Source: Paramicrobacterium humi
GTDB taxonomy: Bacteria; Actinomycetota; Actinomycetes; Actinomycetales; Microbacteriaceae
NCBI RefSeq assembly: GCF_900105715.1
Contig: NZ_FNRY01000002.1
Location: 240,056-304,055, forward strand
DNA: 64,000 nucleotides
Direction of reading: 5' to 3'
This document shows positions 48,307 through 58,184 of this stretch, one piece after another. Each line of letters starts with the position of its first letter. Positions within the stretch are counted from its first letter, which is position 1. The translations under genes were made by a program, and so were the position numbers. A model generated the notes under the pieces. It had not been told where the DNA came from and did not search any database. It was given only the letters and a program-made list of their open reading frames with translations.

Positions 48307-49838
48307 GCCCGCGCCACGCGGCGCCGAGCCGACTCGACGGACTGACGAGCTGGCACGCCGACTGGAGCGGACTGCGCGTTGCCGTCCTCGGCCTCGGTGT
48401 CACGGGGTTCTCGGTCGCCGACACGCTCGCCGAACTCGGCGCCGACGTCCTCGTCGTCGCCGGCACCGCCGACGATGAACGCGCCCAACTGCTGCCGGTC
48501 ATCGGCGCACGGCTCGTGCAGGGCGACCTCGACGAGCCGCCGACCGAGCTCATCGAACACGACCCGGAGCTGTTCATCGTCTCGCCGGGCTTCGCGCCGC
48601 GGCATCCGCTCGTCACGTGGGCGGCCGAGCAGGGCATTCCGATCTGGGGCGACATCGAGCTCGCCTGGCGTGTGCGCGACAAGGTCGGCACACCGGCCGA
48701 GTGGATCATGGTCACCGGCACGAACGGCAAGACCACGACGGTGCAGCTCACGGCCGCGATGATCCAGGCGGGGGGAGCGCGCGTCGCACCGTGCGGCAAC
48801 ATCGGGGTGCCCGTCCTCGACGCCGTGCGCGACCCGCAGGGCTTCGACGTGTTCGTCGTCGAGCTCTCGAGCTATCAGCTGCACTATCTCGGCGCGACCG
48901 ACATCGACGTTTCCCCGTTGTCGGCCGTGTGTCTCAACCTCGCGAACGACCACATCGACTGGCACGGCAGCTTCGAGGCATACCGCGACGCGAAGGCCGT
49001 CGTGTACCGCAACGCGCGTGTCGCCTGCGTATACAACAAGGCGGATGCCGCGACGCGGACGATGGTCGAGGACGCCGACGTGATCGAGGGCGCCCGCGCC
49101 ATCGGATTCGATCTCGGCGTGCCGGGACCGAGCGACCTCGGCATCGTCGACGGCATCCTGTGCGATCGCGCGTTCCTCGCCGAGCGCCGCAGCTCCGCGC
49201 TCGAGCTCACGACGCTCGACGAGCTGCGCTCTCAAGGACTCGACGCCCCGCACATCGTCGCGAACATCCTCGCCGCGAGCGCGCTCGCCCGCTCCTACGA
49301 CGTGCCGCCGGAGGTCATCCGGGACGCGCTGCGGGAGTTCAGCCTCGACCGCCACCGCATTGAAGTGGTGCTCGAGCAGGCGCGGATCCGCTGGGTCGAC
49401 GATTCGAAGGCGACGAACCCGCACGCGGCCGACGCGTCGCTCGCCGCATTCGACTCGGTCGTCTGGCTGGTTGGCGGCCTGCTGAAGGGCGTGGACATCG
49501 CGCCGCTCGTGGAACGTCATGCGGGTCGCCTCCGCGGCGCCGTCGTGCTCGGCGTCGACAGGGAGCCCGTGCTCGAGGCATTGCGGCGACACGCGCCCGA
49601 CGTTCCGGTGTTCGAGGTCGACGCGACAGAGACTGAGACTGTGATGACGCGCGCGGTCGATGCCGCGGGCGAGATGGCGCAGGCGGGCGACGTTGTGTTG
49701 CTCGCCCCGGCGGCGGCATCCATGGATCAATTCGCCAGCTATGCCGAACGCGGCAGGCAATTCGCAGAGGCTGTGACACGAACGTGGGGAGGTGGGGCCG
49801 GTGACGGATCAGAAGAGCCTCACCGACCAGCGCGCTGA
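48303..49838 (+). CDS. murD: UDP-MurNAc-L-Ala:D-Glu ligase
   Basis: 511-residue Mur ligase adding D-glutamate. N-terminal Rossmann-like part ([21 protein letters not shown] near 25), ATP loop [15 protein letters not shown] near 138, central ELSSYQL, then [15 protein letters not shown] near 365, a MurD hallmark. GTG start overlaps the mraY stop by 4 bases; an ATG 4 codons earlier is possible. The 3' end overlaps ftsW by 38 bases. Confidence 0.95.
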   Translation: MSPRHAAPSRLDGLTSWHADWSGLRVAVLGLGVTGFSVADTLAELGADVLVVAGTADDERAQLLPVIGARLVQGDLDEPPTELIEHDPELFIVSPGFAPRHPLVTWAAEQGIPIWGDIELAWRVRDKVGTPAEWIMVTGTNGKTTTVQLTAAMIQAGGARVAPCGNIGVPVLDAVRDPQGFDVFVVELSSYQLHYLGATDIDVSPLSAVCLNLANDHIDWHGSFEAYRDAKAVVYRNARVACVYNKADAATRTMVEDADVIEGARAIGFDLGVPGPSDLGIVDGILCDRAFLAERRSSALELTTLDELRSQGLDAPHIVANILAASALARSYDVPPEVIRDALREFSLDRHRIEVVLEQARIRWVDDSKATNPHAADASLAAFDSVVWLVGGLLKGVDIAPLVERHAGRLRGAVVLGVDREPVLEALRRHAPDVPVFEVDATETETVMTRAVDAAGEMAQAGDVVLLAPAAASMDQFASYAERGRQFAEAVTRTWGGGAGDGSEEPHRPAR

Positions 49839-51006
49839 GCCGCGCAGATTCACGTCTGCACGCATCACGCTCGGTCGCCTCGAATCGGCCGTCCCGTCGA
49901 ACTTCGTCCTCCTTCTGGGCGTCACGATCTTCCTCGTCGTCTTCGGCCTCGTCATGGTCGCCTCGTCGTCGTCCATCGACTCGTTTCTCGACTCGGACGG
50001 GTTTTTCGGCGGGTTCTGGAAGCAGGCCACCTACGCCGTCATCGGCGTGCCGATCATGCTCATCATGAGCCGGTTCCCCATCTCGTTCTGGAAGCGCTGG
50101 GCGTGGCCCGCCATCGTCTTCTCGCTCGCGCTGCAGCTTCTCGTGTTCACGCCGCTCGGCATCGTCGACGGCGGCAACCGCAACTGGATCGCCATCGGCC
50201 CCGTCAGCGGGCAGCCGTCGGAGCTCGTGAAGCTCGCCATGATCATCTGGCTCGCCGCCGTGCTCTCGCGCAAGCAGTCGCTGCTCACCGACTGGAAGCA
50301 CGTGCTCATCCCCGTCGTGCCGGTCGCGGGGCTCGCGATCCTTCTCGTGCTGCTCGGGCATGACCTGGGCACCGTGAGCATCATGGCGGGCATCGTGCTC
50401 GGCGCCATGTTCTTCGCCAACGTCAAGCTGCGCTACCTCGCCGTTCCCGTTCTCGGCGGCGGAGCGCTGCTCGCGGTCATGGCGATCACGAGCGAGAACC
50501 GGATGCGGCGCATCATGTCGTTCCTCGACGAGCAGTGCCTCGACTACGAAGGGCTGTGCTGGCAGCCGCTGCACGGCACGTGGGCGCTCGCGGGCGGCGG
50601 CATCTTCGGCCGCGGACTCGGCAACTCGCTCGAGAAATGGGACTGGCTGCCCGCGGCATCCAACGATTACATCTTCGCCATCATCGGCGAGGAGCTCGGC
50701 CTCATCGGGTGCATCGTGGTGCTCGCGCTGTTCGTCGTCATGACCGTCGTGTTCATTCGCATCATGCGCGACGCGCGAGACCCCTTCACGCGCATCGCTA
50801 CGGGCACCGTGATGGTGTGGATCGTGGGCCAGGCGTTCGTCAACATCGGCGTCGTGCTGCGCGTATTCCCCGTGCTCGGCGTGCCGCTCCCGTTCATCTC
50901 GGCCGGCGGAACAGCGCTGCTCACGGGCCTCATGGCCATCGGCGTCGTGCTCTCTTGCGCACGGAACGACGACGCGGGCGCCGCTCGCCTTAAGGTGGCA
51001 GGATGA
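49801..51006 (+). CDS. ftsW: Septal SEDS glycosyltransferase FtsW
   Basis: 401 residues with about ten membrane helices. The SEDS pattern includes GGNRNWIAIGPVSGQPSELVKLAMIIWLA near 125 and, near the end, GVPLPFISAGGTAL. FtsW polymerises lipid II at the septum with FtsI. I chose GTG at 49801, 9 bases after GGGGAGG; a GTG three codons earlier lies too close to that site. The start lies inside murD, giving a 38-base overlap; the stop overlaps murG (ATGA). Confidence 0.94.
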   Translation: MTDQKSLTDQRAEPRRFTSARITLGRLESAVPSNFVLLLGVTIFLVVFGLVMVASSSSIDSFLDSDGFFGGFWKQATYAVIGVPIMLIMSRFPISFWKRWAWPAIVFSLALQLLVFTPLGIVDGGNRNWIAIGPVSGQPSELVKLAMIIWLAAVLSRKQSLLTDWKHVLIPVVPVAGLAILLVLLGHDLGTVSIMAGIVLGAMFFANVKLRYLAVPVLGGGALLAVMAITSENRMRRIMSFLDEQCLDYEGLCWQPLHGTWALAGGGIFGRGLGNSLEKWDWLPAASNDYIFAIIGEELGLIGCIVVLALFVVMTVVFIRIMRDARDPFTRIATGTVMVWIVGQAFVNIGVVLRVFPVLGVPLPFISAGGTALLTGLMAIGVVLSCARNDDAGAARLKVAG

Positions 51007-52082
51007 CGACGTATCTTCTCGCGGGCGGCGGAACGGCCGGCCACGTGAACCCCCTCCTCGCGGTCGCCGACGCGCTCCGTGAGCGTGAATCGGATGCCGA
51101 GGTGATTGTGCTCGGCACGAAGGAGGGCCTCGAGGCCCGGCTCGTGCCCGAGCGCGGGTACGAGCTCGCCGTGATTCCGAAAGTGCCGTTCCCACGCCGG
51201 CTGAACGGTGCTGCGCTGCGCTTCCCCGGTGCTTTCCGGCGCGCCCGCAAGCTCACGCAAGAGCTCATCCGGGAGCGGAACGTCGAGGTCGTCGTGGGCT
51301 TCGGCGGGTACGCCTCCACGCCCGCGTACGTCGCCGCCAAACGCGAGCGTGTGCCGCTCGCCATCCACGAGGCGAACGCGAGGCCGGGGCTCGCGAACCG
51401 GCTCGGCGCCCGCTACACGCGATTCGTCGGCGTCGCGTTCCACGGAACGAAGATCCGGAACGCGCGATTCGTCGGGATGCCGCTGCGCCGCGAGATCGAG
51501 CAGCTGGACCTCGATGCGGCGCGACGCGAGGGCATTGACTTCTTCGGCCTCGACCCCGCCCGGCAGACACTGCTGGTCACGGGCGGCTCGCAAGGCGCCC
51601 GGCGGCTCAACAACACGATCCTCGAGTCAGCGGCGTCGATCGTCGACGCCGGCTGGCAGATCATCCACCTGATCGGCGACAAGGCAGATCTCGAAGATCC
51701 CGGCATCCCGAACTATCACGTGCTGCGGTACTGCGACCGCATGGATCTGGCCCTCGCGGTCGCGGACTTCGCCGTCTCGCGCGCCGGCGCCGCTACCGTC
51801 TCGGAGCTCACTGCCGTCGGCGTTCCCGCCGTGTACGTTCCGTACCCCGTCGGCAACGGCGAGCAGCGGCTCAACGCCGCCGACGCCGTCGGCGCGAACG
51901 GCGCAATCCTGATCGCGGACGCGCTGTTCGTGCCCAGCTGGGTGCAGTCGACGCTTCTGCCGCTGCTCGGCGACCGCGTGCGTATCACCGACATGGCCGC
52001 GCAGAGCCGCCATATCGGCTCCCTCGAAGGCACGAAGCGTATGCTTCAGCTGATCGATGACGCCCGCTCGAATGTCCGCTGA
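51003..52082 (+). CDS. murG: Lipid II synthase MurG
   Basis: 359-residue GT-B fold glycosyltransferase adding GlcNAc to lipid I on the inner face of the membrane. The Gly-rich loop LAGGGTAGHVNPLLAVAD is at the N-terminus, then VVGFGGYASTPAYVAA near 98, VTGGSQGARRLNNTI near 186 and SRAGAATVSELTAVGVPAVYVPYP near 258. It overlaps ftsW by 4 bases. Confidence 0.96.
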   Translation: MTTYLLAGGGTAGHVNPLLAVADALRERESDAEVIVLGTKEGLEARLVPERGYELAVIPKVPFPRRLNGAALRFPGAFRRARKLTQELIRERNVEVVVGFGGYASTPAYVAAKRERVPLAIHEANARPGLANRLGARYTRFVGVAFHGTKIRNARFVGMPLRREIEQLDLDAARREGIDFFGLDPARQTLLVTGGSQGARRLNNTILESAASIVDAGWQIIHLIGDKADLEDPGIPNYHVLRYCDRMDLALAVADFAVSRAGAATVSELTAVGVPAVYVPYPVGNGEQRLNAADAVGANGAILIADALFVPSWVQSTLLPLLGDRVRITDMAAQSRHIGSLEGTKRMLQLIDDARSNVR

Positions 52083-52111
52083 CGACTCGAGCCATTCCCT
52101 GAAAGACAGAC

Positions 52112-53509
52112 GTGATCAAGCCTGACCTCACCGTTCCGCTTCCCGAGAAGATCGGCACCATTCACTTCATCGGCATCGGCGGCTCCGGGATGAGCGGCAT
52201 CGCGCGGCTCTTTCTCGCCGCCGGGCACTCGGTGACCGGATCGGACCGCTCCGAATCCGCAAACGTGCAGCAGCTCCGCGACCTCGGCGCGACCGTGCAC
52301 ATCGGCCACGACGCGGCCAACCTCGGAGACGCCGACACCGTCGTCGTCACGAGCGCGCTCTGGCCCGACAACCCCGAGTACCTCGCGGCGAAAGAACGCG
52401 GTGTGCCGGTGCTGCACCGGTCGAAGGCGCTCGCCTGGCTGATCGGCGATCAACGACTCGTCGCCGTCGCCGGCGCTCACGGCAAGACGACCTCGACCGG
52501 AATGATCGTCACGGGGCTGCTCGGCCTCGGCGCCGACCCGAGCTTCGTCAACGGCGGCGTCATCGAATCCCTCGGCGTGAGCTCCGCTCCCGGCGGCGAC
52601 GACATCTTCGTGGTCGAGGCCGACGAGTCCGACGGATCATTCCTGCTGTACAACACCGCAGTGACTCTCATCACCAACGTCGATCCGGACCACCTGGACC
52701 ACTACGGCTCGCGGGCGGCCTTCTTCGACGCTTTCGTCACGTTCGCCGATCGCGCCAGAGAACTGGTCGTCATCTCCTCCGATGACCCGGGGGCGGTTGA
52801 CGTCACGTCCCGACTGGAGCACCACAACGTCGTCACGTTCGGCGAAGCGGAGGGTGCCGACGTGCGCATCAGCGACATCGCGCCGACGGGGCCTGTCGCA
52901 TTCACCCTGCATTTCCGTGGCGCCGAGTACTCCGCTCAGCTGAGCGTCCCGGGCCGGCACAACGCCATCAACGCGGCCGGCGCGTTCGCCGTGCTCACGG
53001 GACTCGGATTCGAGCCTGCGGCGGCGCTCGAGAGCCTCGCTCGCTTCGGGGGGACGAAGAGGCGCTTCGAACTGCACGGCATCGTCGGCGGCGTGAGCGT
53101 CTACGACGACTACGCCCACCACCCCACCGAGGTCGCAGCGGCTCTCTCGGCCGCTCGGAGCGTCATCGGCTCCGGGCGCATCATCGCGGTGCACCAGCCG
53201 CATCTCTACAGCCGGACGAAGATGTTCGCCGGCGAATTTGCGGAGACGCTCGAGCAATACGCCGACCACACGGTCGTCCTCGACGTCTGCGGCGCGCGTG
53301 AAGACCCGATCCCCGGCGTGACGGGAGCTCTCGTATCCGACCGCTTCGCGGATTCCGCGAACGTCGACTACGTTCCCGACTGGCAGGACGCGGCGGACCT
53401 CACGGCCCGCATCGCGCGGGACGGCGACTACGTCATCACTCTCGGCTGCGGCGACGTCTACTTGCTCGTGCCTCAGCTGCTTGCGGCTCTCGAACGAGAG
53501 CACCGGTAG
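52112..53509 (+). CDS. murC: UDP-MurNAc:L-Ala ligase
   Basis: 465-residue Mur ligase adding the first L-alanine to UDP-MurNAc. N-terminal [31 protein letters not shown] loop [14 protein letters not shown] near 125, [10 protein letters not shown] near 168 and [11 protein letters not shown] near 330, all MurC type. GTG start after a 29-base gap with no strong Shine-Dalgarno sequence. No ddl gene follows; ftsQ begins 6 bases after the stop. Confidence 0.96.
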   Translation: MIKPDLTVPLPEKIGTIHFIGIGGSGMSGIARLFLAAGHSVTGSDRSESANVQQLRDLGATVHIGHDAANLGDADTVVVTSALWPDNPEYLAAKERGVPVLHRSKALAWLIGDQRLVAVAGAHGKTTSTGMIVTGLLGLGADPSFVNGGVIESLGVSSAPGGDDIFVVEADESDGSFLLYNTAVTLITNVDPDHLDHYGSRAAFFDAFVTFADRARELVVISSDDPGAVDVTSRLEHHNVVTFGEAEGADVRISDIAPTGPVAFTLHFRGAEYSAQLSVPGRHNAINAAGAFAVLTGLGFEPAAALESLARFGGTKRRFELHGIVGGVSVYDDYAHHPTEVAAALSAARSVIGSGRIIAVHQPHLYSRTKMFAGEFAETLEQYADHTVVLDVCGAREDPIPGVTGALVSDRFADSANVDYVPDWQDAADLTARIARDGDYVITLGCGDVYLLVPQLLAALEREHR

Positions 53510-53515
53510 GCGACG

Positions 53516-54496
53516 GTGAAGCGTCCCGGGGGTTTCACGCCGCCGCCGAAGCCAGATCTCGAATCGGACCGTCGGCCGGAGCCAGCGGCCGAAACGCCGG
53601 TTACCTTCCTCGGTCGGTTCGGTCGGGGGTCCGGCCCTCGCAGCGATCGACTCGCAGAGGCAGAGCCTCACGCAATGGAGGACGCCGATGAGGCGGCAGA
53701 CGCGCGGGATGAAGGGGCCGCCCCGGAGAGTCAGCCGTGGTCGCTCAAGCGCGCGATCCGCGAACGCCGCAGAATCGAGCGGTCCGAGGTCAAACGTTTC
53801 ACGGCCCGGTCGCGTCGTCGTCGGCGCAACGCCCTCATCGTCGTCGGCGCCGTCCTCGTCGTCGCCGTCGGATCGATCGGCGCCGCCTACTCACCGCTCA
53901 TGTCGGTGCGCACGATAACGGTCGAGGGAGCGCAGCTCGTCAACAGCGACGGAATCGTGAACGATCTGCAGTCGCAGCTCGGACGCCCGTTCCCCATGAT
54001 CGATCAGCGCGAGATCAAGGCCGCACTCGTCAAGTATCCGCTCATCCAGAGCTACAGCGTCGAGGCGGTGCCGCCGTCGACCCTCGTCGTGCGGCTCGTG
54101 GAACGGGAGCCGCTCGGCCTTCGGGAAGTGGATGGCGGATTCGCGCTCGTCGATGCCGCAGGGGTCGTCCTGCGCACGGATGCGGATCGGATCAGCGGGT
54201 ACCCGGTCATCGACACCGACGGAACGACCTCGAGCAAAGGCTTCGAAGCGGCCGTCGCGGTGCTGCGGGCGCTGCCCGATTCCGTGCGCTCGACCGTCGA
54301 CAAGGTCACCGCTTCCACCCGAGACGATGTGACGCTCGTGCTTGCCGAAACCGGCGCAACGGTTCGCTGGGGGAGCGCCGAGGAGTCAGCCGCGAAAGCC
54401 AAAGCGCTGACCGAGCTCATGGCCGCCTATCCGCCTGACGCGGTCAAGCTCTACGACGTCTCGAGCTCGAAGAACGTCGTCGTTCAGCCCCGCTGA
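53516..54496 (+). CDS. ftsQ: Division protein FtsQ
   Basis: 326 residues: a long basic/acidic cytoplasmic tail (about 1-100), one membrane helix (about 104-125), then an extracellular POTRA domain (SVRTITVEGAQLVNSDGIVNDLQ and ALVKYPLIQSYSVEAVPPSTLVVRLVEREP). It links the divisome proteins. The cytoplasmic tail is longer than in model species, as is common in actinobacteria. GTG start. Confidence 0.92.
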   Translation: MKRPGGFTPPPKPDLESDRRPEPAAETPVTFLGRFGRGSGPRSDRLAEAEPHAMEDADEAADARDEGAAPESQPWSLKRAIRERRRIERSEVKRFTARSRRRRRNALIVVGAVLVVAVGSIGAAYSPLMSVRTITVEGAQLVNSDGIVNDLQSQLGRPFPMIDQREIKAALVKYPLIQSYSVEAVPPSTLVVRLVEREPLGLREVDGGFALVDAAGVVLRTDADRISGYPVIDTDGTTSSKGFEAAVAVLRALPDSVRSTVDKVTASTRDDVTLVLAETGATVRWGSAEESAAKAKALTELMAAYPPDAVKLYDVSSSKNVVVQPR

Positions 54497-54592
54497 CAAA
54501 TTCGCTCGCCGACATCCGAGATTCCCGCGTGTCACCCGGCGATGAGGAGCGCGCCCGCATAACGTCAAGGTCAGGAAATGCATACTGAGCAT

Positions 54593-54623
54593 AACTTTAA
54601 CCCTTAACTTGAGGTTGAAAGTT
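54593..54623. promoter_or_regulatory. Inverted repeat before ftsZ
   Basis: AACTTTAACC (54593-54602) and GGTTGAAAGTT (54613-54623) form an imperfect inverted repeat with one extra base, about 18-48 bases before the GTG. It lies in an AT-richer stretch between ftsQ and ftsZ where an ftsZ-specific promoter would be expected, so it may be an operator or leader hairpin. Confidence 0.5.
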
Positions 54624-54640
54624 CTCATCGGAGGCCGGAC

Positions 54641-55837
54641 GTGACAACTAACCAGAACTACCTCGCAGTGATCAAGGTGGTCGGCATTGGCGGTGGCGGC
54701 GTTAACGCCGTCAACCGCATGATCGAGCTTGGGCTGCGAGGCGTTGAATTCATCGCCATCAACACCGACGCGCAGGCGCTGCTCATGAGCGACGCCGACG
54801 TCAAGCTCGACGTGGGACGCGAGATCACCCGCGGTCTCGGCGCAGGCGCCGACCCCGAGGTCGGACGACGCGCCGCCGAAGACCACGCAGAGGAGATCGA
54901 GGAGGCCCTCGCCGGAGCAGACATGGTCTTCGTCACGGCAGGTGAGGGAGGCGGAACCGGTACGGGAGGCGCTCCCGTCGTGGCGCGCATCGCGAAGTCG
55001 ATTGGCGCCCTCACCATCGGTGTCGTCACCAAGCCCTTCGGGTTCGAGGGCCGGCGCCGGCAGCAGCAGGCCGAGCTCGGCGTCGCGACCCTCAAGGAAG
55101 AAGTCGACACCCTCATCGTCGTGCCGAACGACCGCCTGCTCGAGATCAGCGACCGCGGCATCAGCATGCTCGAGGCCTTCGCCACGGCCGACCAGGTTCT
55201 TCTGGCCGGTGTGCAGGGCATCACCGATCTCATCACGACGCCGGGGCTCATCAACCTCGACTTCGCCGACGTCAAGTCGGTCATGCAGGGAGCGGGCTCC
55301 GCGCTCATGGGCATCGGCTCCTCGCGTGGCGCCGATCGCTCTATCAAGGCGGCCGAGCTCGCCGTCGCCTCTCCGCTGCTCGAGGCGAGCATCGAGGGCG
55401 CTCACGGCGTGCTCCTGTCCATTCAGGGTGGCTCGAACCTCGGCATCTTCGAGATCAACGACGCCGCACGTCTCGTGCAGGAGGCCGTGCACCCCGAGGC
55501 GAACATCATCTTCGGCGCGGTCATCGACGACACGCTCGGCGACGAGGTGCGCGTCACGGTCATCGCCGCCGGGTTCGACGGGGGAGAGCCGCCGAGCCGC
55601 CAGATCGAGCCGCTCAAGGATGCGATCATGACGACCGGAGGCGTCATGGCATCAACGAGCGAGGCTGACAGCTCGGCGTCGCGTGCAAACGACGACGTCG
55701 TCGAGACTCCGGATGCCGCTCCGGCGCGGAAGCCGTGGGAGACTCCGCGCGCGCCCGAGCACATTCCGGCTCCATCGGCCGTCGACCCGGCCTTTGCCGA
55801 CGAGGACGAACTCGACATTCCCGACTTCCTGAAGTAG
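54641..55837 (+). CDS. ftsZ: Cell division GTPase FtsZ
   Basis: 398-residue tubulin-like GTPase forming the Z-ring. [17 protein letters not shown] at the N-terminus, signature [31 protein letters not shown] near 105, T7 loop region [11 protein letters not shown] near 205, and a Pro/Ala-rich linker ending in the conserved tail [10 protein letters not shown] that binds SepF. GTG start with GGAGG 6 bases upstream. ftsA is absent, which is normal for actinobacteria. Confidence 0.98.
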   Translation: MTTNQNYLAVIKVVGIGGGGVNAVNRMIELGLRGVEFIAINTDAQALLMSDADVKLDVGREITRGLGAGADPEVGRRAAEDHAEEIEEALAGADMVFVTAGEGGGTGTGGAPVVARIAKSIGALTIGVVTKPFGFEGRRRQQQAELGVATLKEEVDTLIVVPNDRLLEISDRGISMLEAFATADQVLLAGVQGITDLITTPGLINLDFADVKSVMQGAGSALMGIGSSRGADRSIKAAELAVASPLLEASIEGAHGVLLSIQGGSNLGIFEINDAARLVQEAVHPEANIIFGAVIDDTLGDEVRVTVIAAGFDGGEPPSRQIEPLKDAIMTTGGVMASTSEADSSASRANDDVVETPDAAPARKPWETPRAPEHIPAPSAVDPAFADEDELDIPDFLK

Positions 55838-55855
55838 CAGCTCCTTCCGACTCCG

Positions 55856-55902
55856 AACGACCGCCCACCGATGCTCCGGCATCCGGTGGGCGGTCGTTTT
55901 TC
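55856..55902 (+). terminator. Intrinsic terminator after ftsZ
   Basis: AACGACCGCCCACCG (55856-55870) pairs with CGGTGGGCGGTCGTT (55884-55898), a 15-bp stem whose loop holds ATGC/GCAT; it is followed by TTTT. It separates ftsZ from sepF. Confidence 0.9.
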
Positions 55903-55997
55903 TGCTGCGACACGCGGCGAATTCAGGCGCTCAATCACGGCTTTCATTCCTCGTCGCCGTTAGCCTCGAGAGGGAAGAACCACTATCGGAGGAAGCG

Positions 55998-56486
55998 ATG
56001 TCGAACCCCCTCAAGAAGACCATGGTGTACCTCGGACTCGCTGATGAAGAGCTGGGGTACGAAGACGAGGCCCAGCCTCAGCAGGCGCAGTCCTCTACCG
56101 CCTCGTCGTCCCAACAGCAGGCTCCCGCCGCCGTGCCGCAGAACCGCGCGCCGGTGACGCCGCTCCGTCGCCCGACTGCTGTCAAGCAGGCCGCTCCGGC
56201 CGAACTGAACGAGATCCTCACGGTTCACCCCAAGCAGTACCGCGACGCGCAGATGATCGCCGAGAGCTTCCGCGAGGGCGTGCCGGTGATCATCAACCTC
56301 TCGCAGATGAGCGACGGCGACGCACGCCGCCTCATCGACTTCGCGAGCGGCCTCTCGCAGGGCCTCTATGGCAAGATCGAGCGCGTGACGTCGAAGGTGT
56401 TCCTCCTCTCGCCGTCCCACATCGCGGTCTCGGGCGAGCAAGCGCAGAAGAGCGAGAGCGAACAGACGTTCTTCGCTCAGCAATAA
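55998..56486 (+). CDS. sepF: Cell division protein SepF
   Basis: 162 residues. N-terminal membrane-binding helix ([18 protein letters not shown]), a Gln/Ala/Pro-rich linker (about 25-65), and the SepF core (about 72-150, with [34 protein letters not shown]). It anchors FtsZ to the membrane in place of FtsA. ATG with GGAGGAAG upstream. pgeF and yggS, which usually lie between ftsZ and sepF, are missing here. Confidence 0.95.
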   Translation: MSNPLKKTMVYLGLADEELGYEDEAQPQQAQSSTASSSQQQAPAAVPQNRAPVTPLRRPTAVKQAAPAELNEILTVHPKQYRDAQMIAESFREGVPVIINLSQMSDGDARRLIDFASGLSQGLYGKIERVTSKVFLLSPSHIAVSGEQAQKSESEQTFFAQQ

Positions 56487-56493
56487 TTAGTGG

Positions 56494-56799
56494 GTGAGCG
56501 ACGTCTTTCCAGTAATCGGCAACATCCTCTACCTGGTGTTGCTCCTGTACTTTTTCGTGATGTGGGGCCGCTTCATTCTCGACCTCATGCGCACGTTCAA
56601 TCGCGCGTGGCGACCCCGGGGTGCCGGTCTCGTCGCTGCTGAATTCGTCTACTCCGTGACGGATCCGCCCGTGAAGTTCTTCCGCCGGGTCTTCCCTCCG
56701 CTTCGCTTCGGCTCCGTCGCCCTCGACTTCGGCTGGAGCATCACGATGCTCTGCGTGATCATCGCGATGTTCCTCGTCGGAATCCTCCGATCCGCATGA
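56494..56799 (+). CDS. YggT-family membrane protein
   Basis: 101 residues with two hydrophobic helices (about 5-27 and 78-98) around the conserved DPPVKFFRRVFPPLRFGSVALDFGW loop typical of YggT. The role is unclear; it is linked to the division locus by its constant place between sepF and wag31. GTG start 7 bases after the sepF stop. The 155-base gap to wag31 should hold the wag31 promoter, but I cannot single it out. Confidence 0.88.
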   Translation: MSDVFPVIGNILYLVLLLYFFVMWGRFILDLMRTFNRAWRPRGAGLVAAEFVYSVTDPPVKFFRRVFPPLRFGSVALDFGWSITMLCVIIAMFLVGILRSA

Positions 56800-56954
56800 A
56801 CGTCAAAGACTTTCCGATCGGCATTCCGCGTTAGGGCGGTCTCGGCTGTATTCTGGGACAGGCGTCACCCGTCTTGCGTCCCGGCATCTCGAGGTCGTGT
56901 TTGCTAACGTGGGCACGCTACACACGAACACTGAACACATGAAGGTGGTACGCC

Positions 56955-57590
56955 ATGGCGCTCACTCCGGAAGACGTAGTCAATAAGCAGTTTCAGCAGA
57001 CCAAGTTTCGCGAGGGGTACGACCAGGACGAGGTCGACGACTTCCTTGACGAGGTCGTCGTCGAACTGCGCCGCCTGATCCAGGAGAACGAGGACCTCAA
57101 GGACCGTCTCTCGAAGGCGGAGTCGGGCACCGGCGAGCAGAAGTTCGTCGCCGAGCAGCCCGCCGCTGCCGCGCCCGCCGCTGCCGCCCCGGCCGAGCCG
57201 GAGCAGAAGCCGGTCGTCGAGGAGCCGAAGCAGGAGACCAAGGCCGAGCCGGCCGACGAGTCGGAGAGCTCGAACAGCCTCCTCATCCTCGCCCGTCGTC
57301 TGCACGACGAGCACGTCCGCGAGGGTGCGGAGAAGCGTGACCAGCTCATCGCCGAGGGCCACGCGACCGCTGCGCGCGTCGTTGCCGAGGCCGAGGCGAA
57401 GCAGCGCGAGGAGCTCGCGAAGCTCGAGACCGCTAAGAGCGGCCTCGAGAAGAAGATCGACGAGCTTCGCCAGTTCGAGAGCGAGTACCGCCAGAACCTC
57501 CGCAGCTACATCGAGGGTCAGCTCAACGAACTCGACAAGTCGGGTCCGGCCTCCAGCTCTTCGCAGCTGACCGAGTCTGCCAACCACTAG
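56955..57590 (+). CDS. wag31: Polar growth scaffold DivIVA/Wag31
   Basis: 211 residues. N-terminal membrane-curvature domain (LTPEDVVNKQFQQTKFREGYDQDEVDDFLDEVV), first coiled coil, an Ala/Pro/Glu-rich linker (about 70-95), second coiled coil (about 100-195) and a Ser-rich tail. It recruits the elongation machinery at cell poles. Shorter than the mycobacterial protein. ATG with AAGGTGG upstream. The lspA gene starts 3 bases after its stop. Confidence 0.95.
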   Translation: MALTPEDVVNKQFQQTKFREGYDQDEVDDFLDEVVVELRRLIQENEDLKDRLSKAESGTGEQKFVAEQPAAAAPAAAAPAEPEQKPVVEEPKQETKAEPADESESSNSLLILARRLHDEHVREGAEKRDQLIAEGHATAARVVAEAEAKQREELAKLETAKSGLEKKIDELRQFESEYRQNLRSYIEGQLNELDKSGPASSSSQLTESANH

Positions 57591-57593
57591 GTC

Positions 57594-58181
57594 TTGCCGG
57601 AGTCATCTTCACGCGCAGCCACGGTCCGGGCGTTTGCCGTCCTCGTGACCGTGGCTGCGTTGTGGTTCGCGCTTGACCAATGGACGAAGCACCTCGTCGT
57701 CACCTCGATGACCGAGGGGGAGCAGGTTCCCGTTCTCGGCAACGTGCTTCAACTGGTGTTCGTCCGCAACTCGGGGGCCGCGTTCTCGCTCGCCTCGGGA
57801 GCGACGTGGATCTTCTCCATCCTCGCCTCCATCGTCGTCGTCGTGATCATCGTGCTCGCCCGACGCATCCGCTCGCCCTGGTGGGCCCTCGTGTTCGGCC
57901 TGCTGCTCGGCGGAGTGCTGGGGAACCTCTCGGATCGCCTCTTCCGCGAGCCCTCGTTCGGTCTCGGTCACGTCGTCGACTTCATCTCCACGCCGTGGAT
58001 GATGCCCGCGATCTACAACGTCGCCGACATCGGCATCGTGAGCGCGATGGTTCTGTTCGTGCTGCTCACGATTCTCGGCATCGGGCTTGACGGCGTGCGC
58101 CACGCGAAGACGGAAGCCGACCCGCAGCAGACGCCCTCCGGCGAGATCGGTCACGACGAGCAGCGCCGGGCAGGCGACTAG
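57594..58181 (+). CDS. lspA: Lipoprotein signal peptidase
   Basis: 195-residue aspartic membrane peptidase cleaving the signal peptide of prolipoproteins. Four hydrophobic helices. Catalytic Asp residues lie in GNLSDRLF near 119 and NVADIGIVSA near 144; FVRNSGAAFSLASG near 55 is also typical. The start is a TTG directly after wag31, since no better ATG or GTG precedes the first helix. A charged C-terminal tail follows the last helix. Confidence 0.93.
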   Translation: MPESSSRAATVRAFAVLVTVAALWFALDQWTKHLVVTSMTEGEQVPVLGNVLQLVFVRNSGAAFSLASGATWIFSILASIVVVVIIVLARRIRSPWWALVFGLLLGGVLGNLSDRLFREPSFGLGHVVDFISTPWMMPAIYNVADIGIVSAMVLFVLLTILGIGLDGVRHAKTEADPQQTPSGEIGHDEQRRAGD

Positions 58182-58184
58182 CCG

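Noticed and set aside
49801..49838. Overlap of murD and ftsW as a sign of frameshift or fusion
   Set aside because: Both frames keep full domains and a Shine-Dalgarno sequence precedes the ftsW start; long overlaps are common in this operon.
54497..54640. Missing ftsA between ftsQ and ftsZ
   Set aside because: Actinobacteria lack ftsA; SepF takes its membrane-tethering role, so this is normal.
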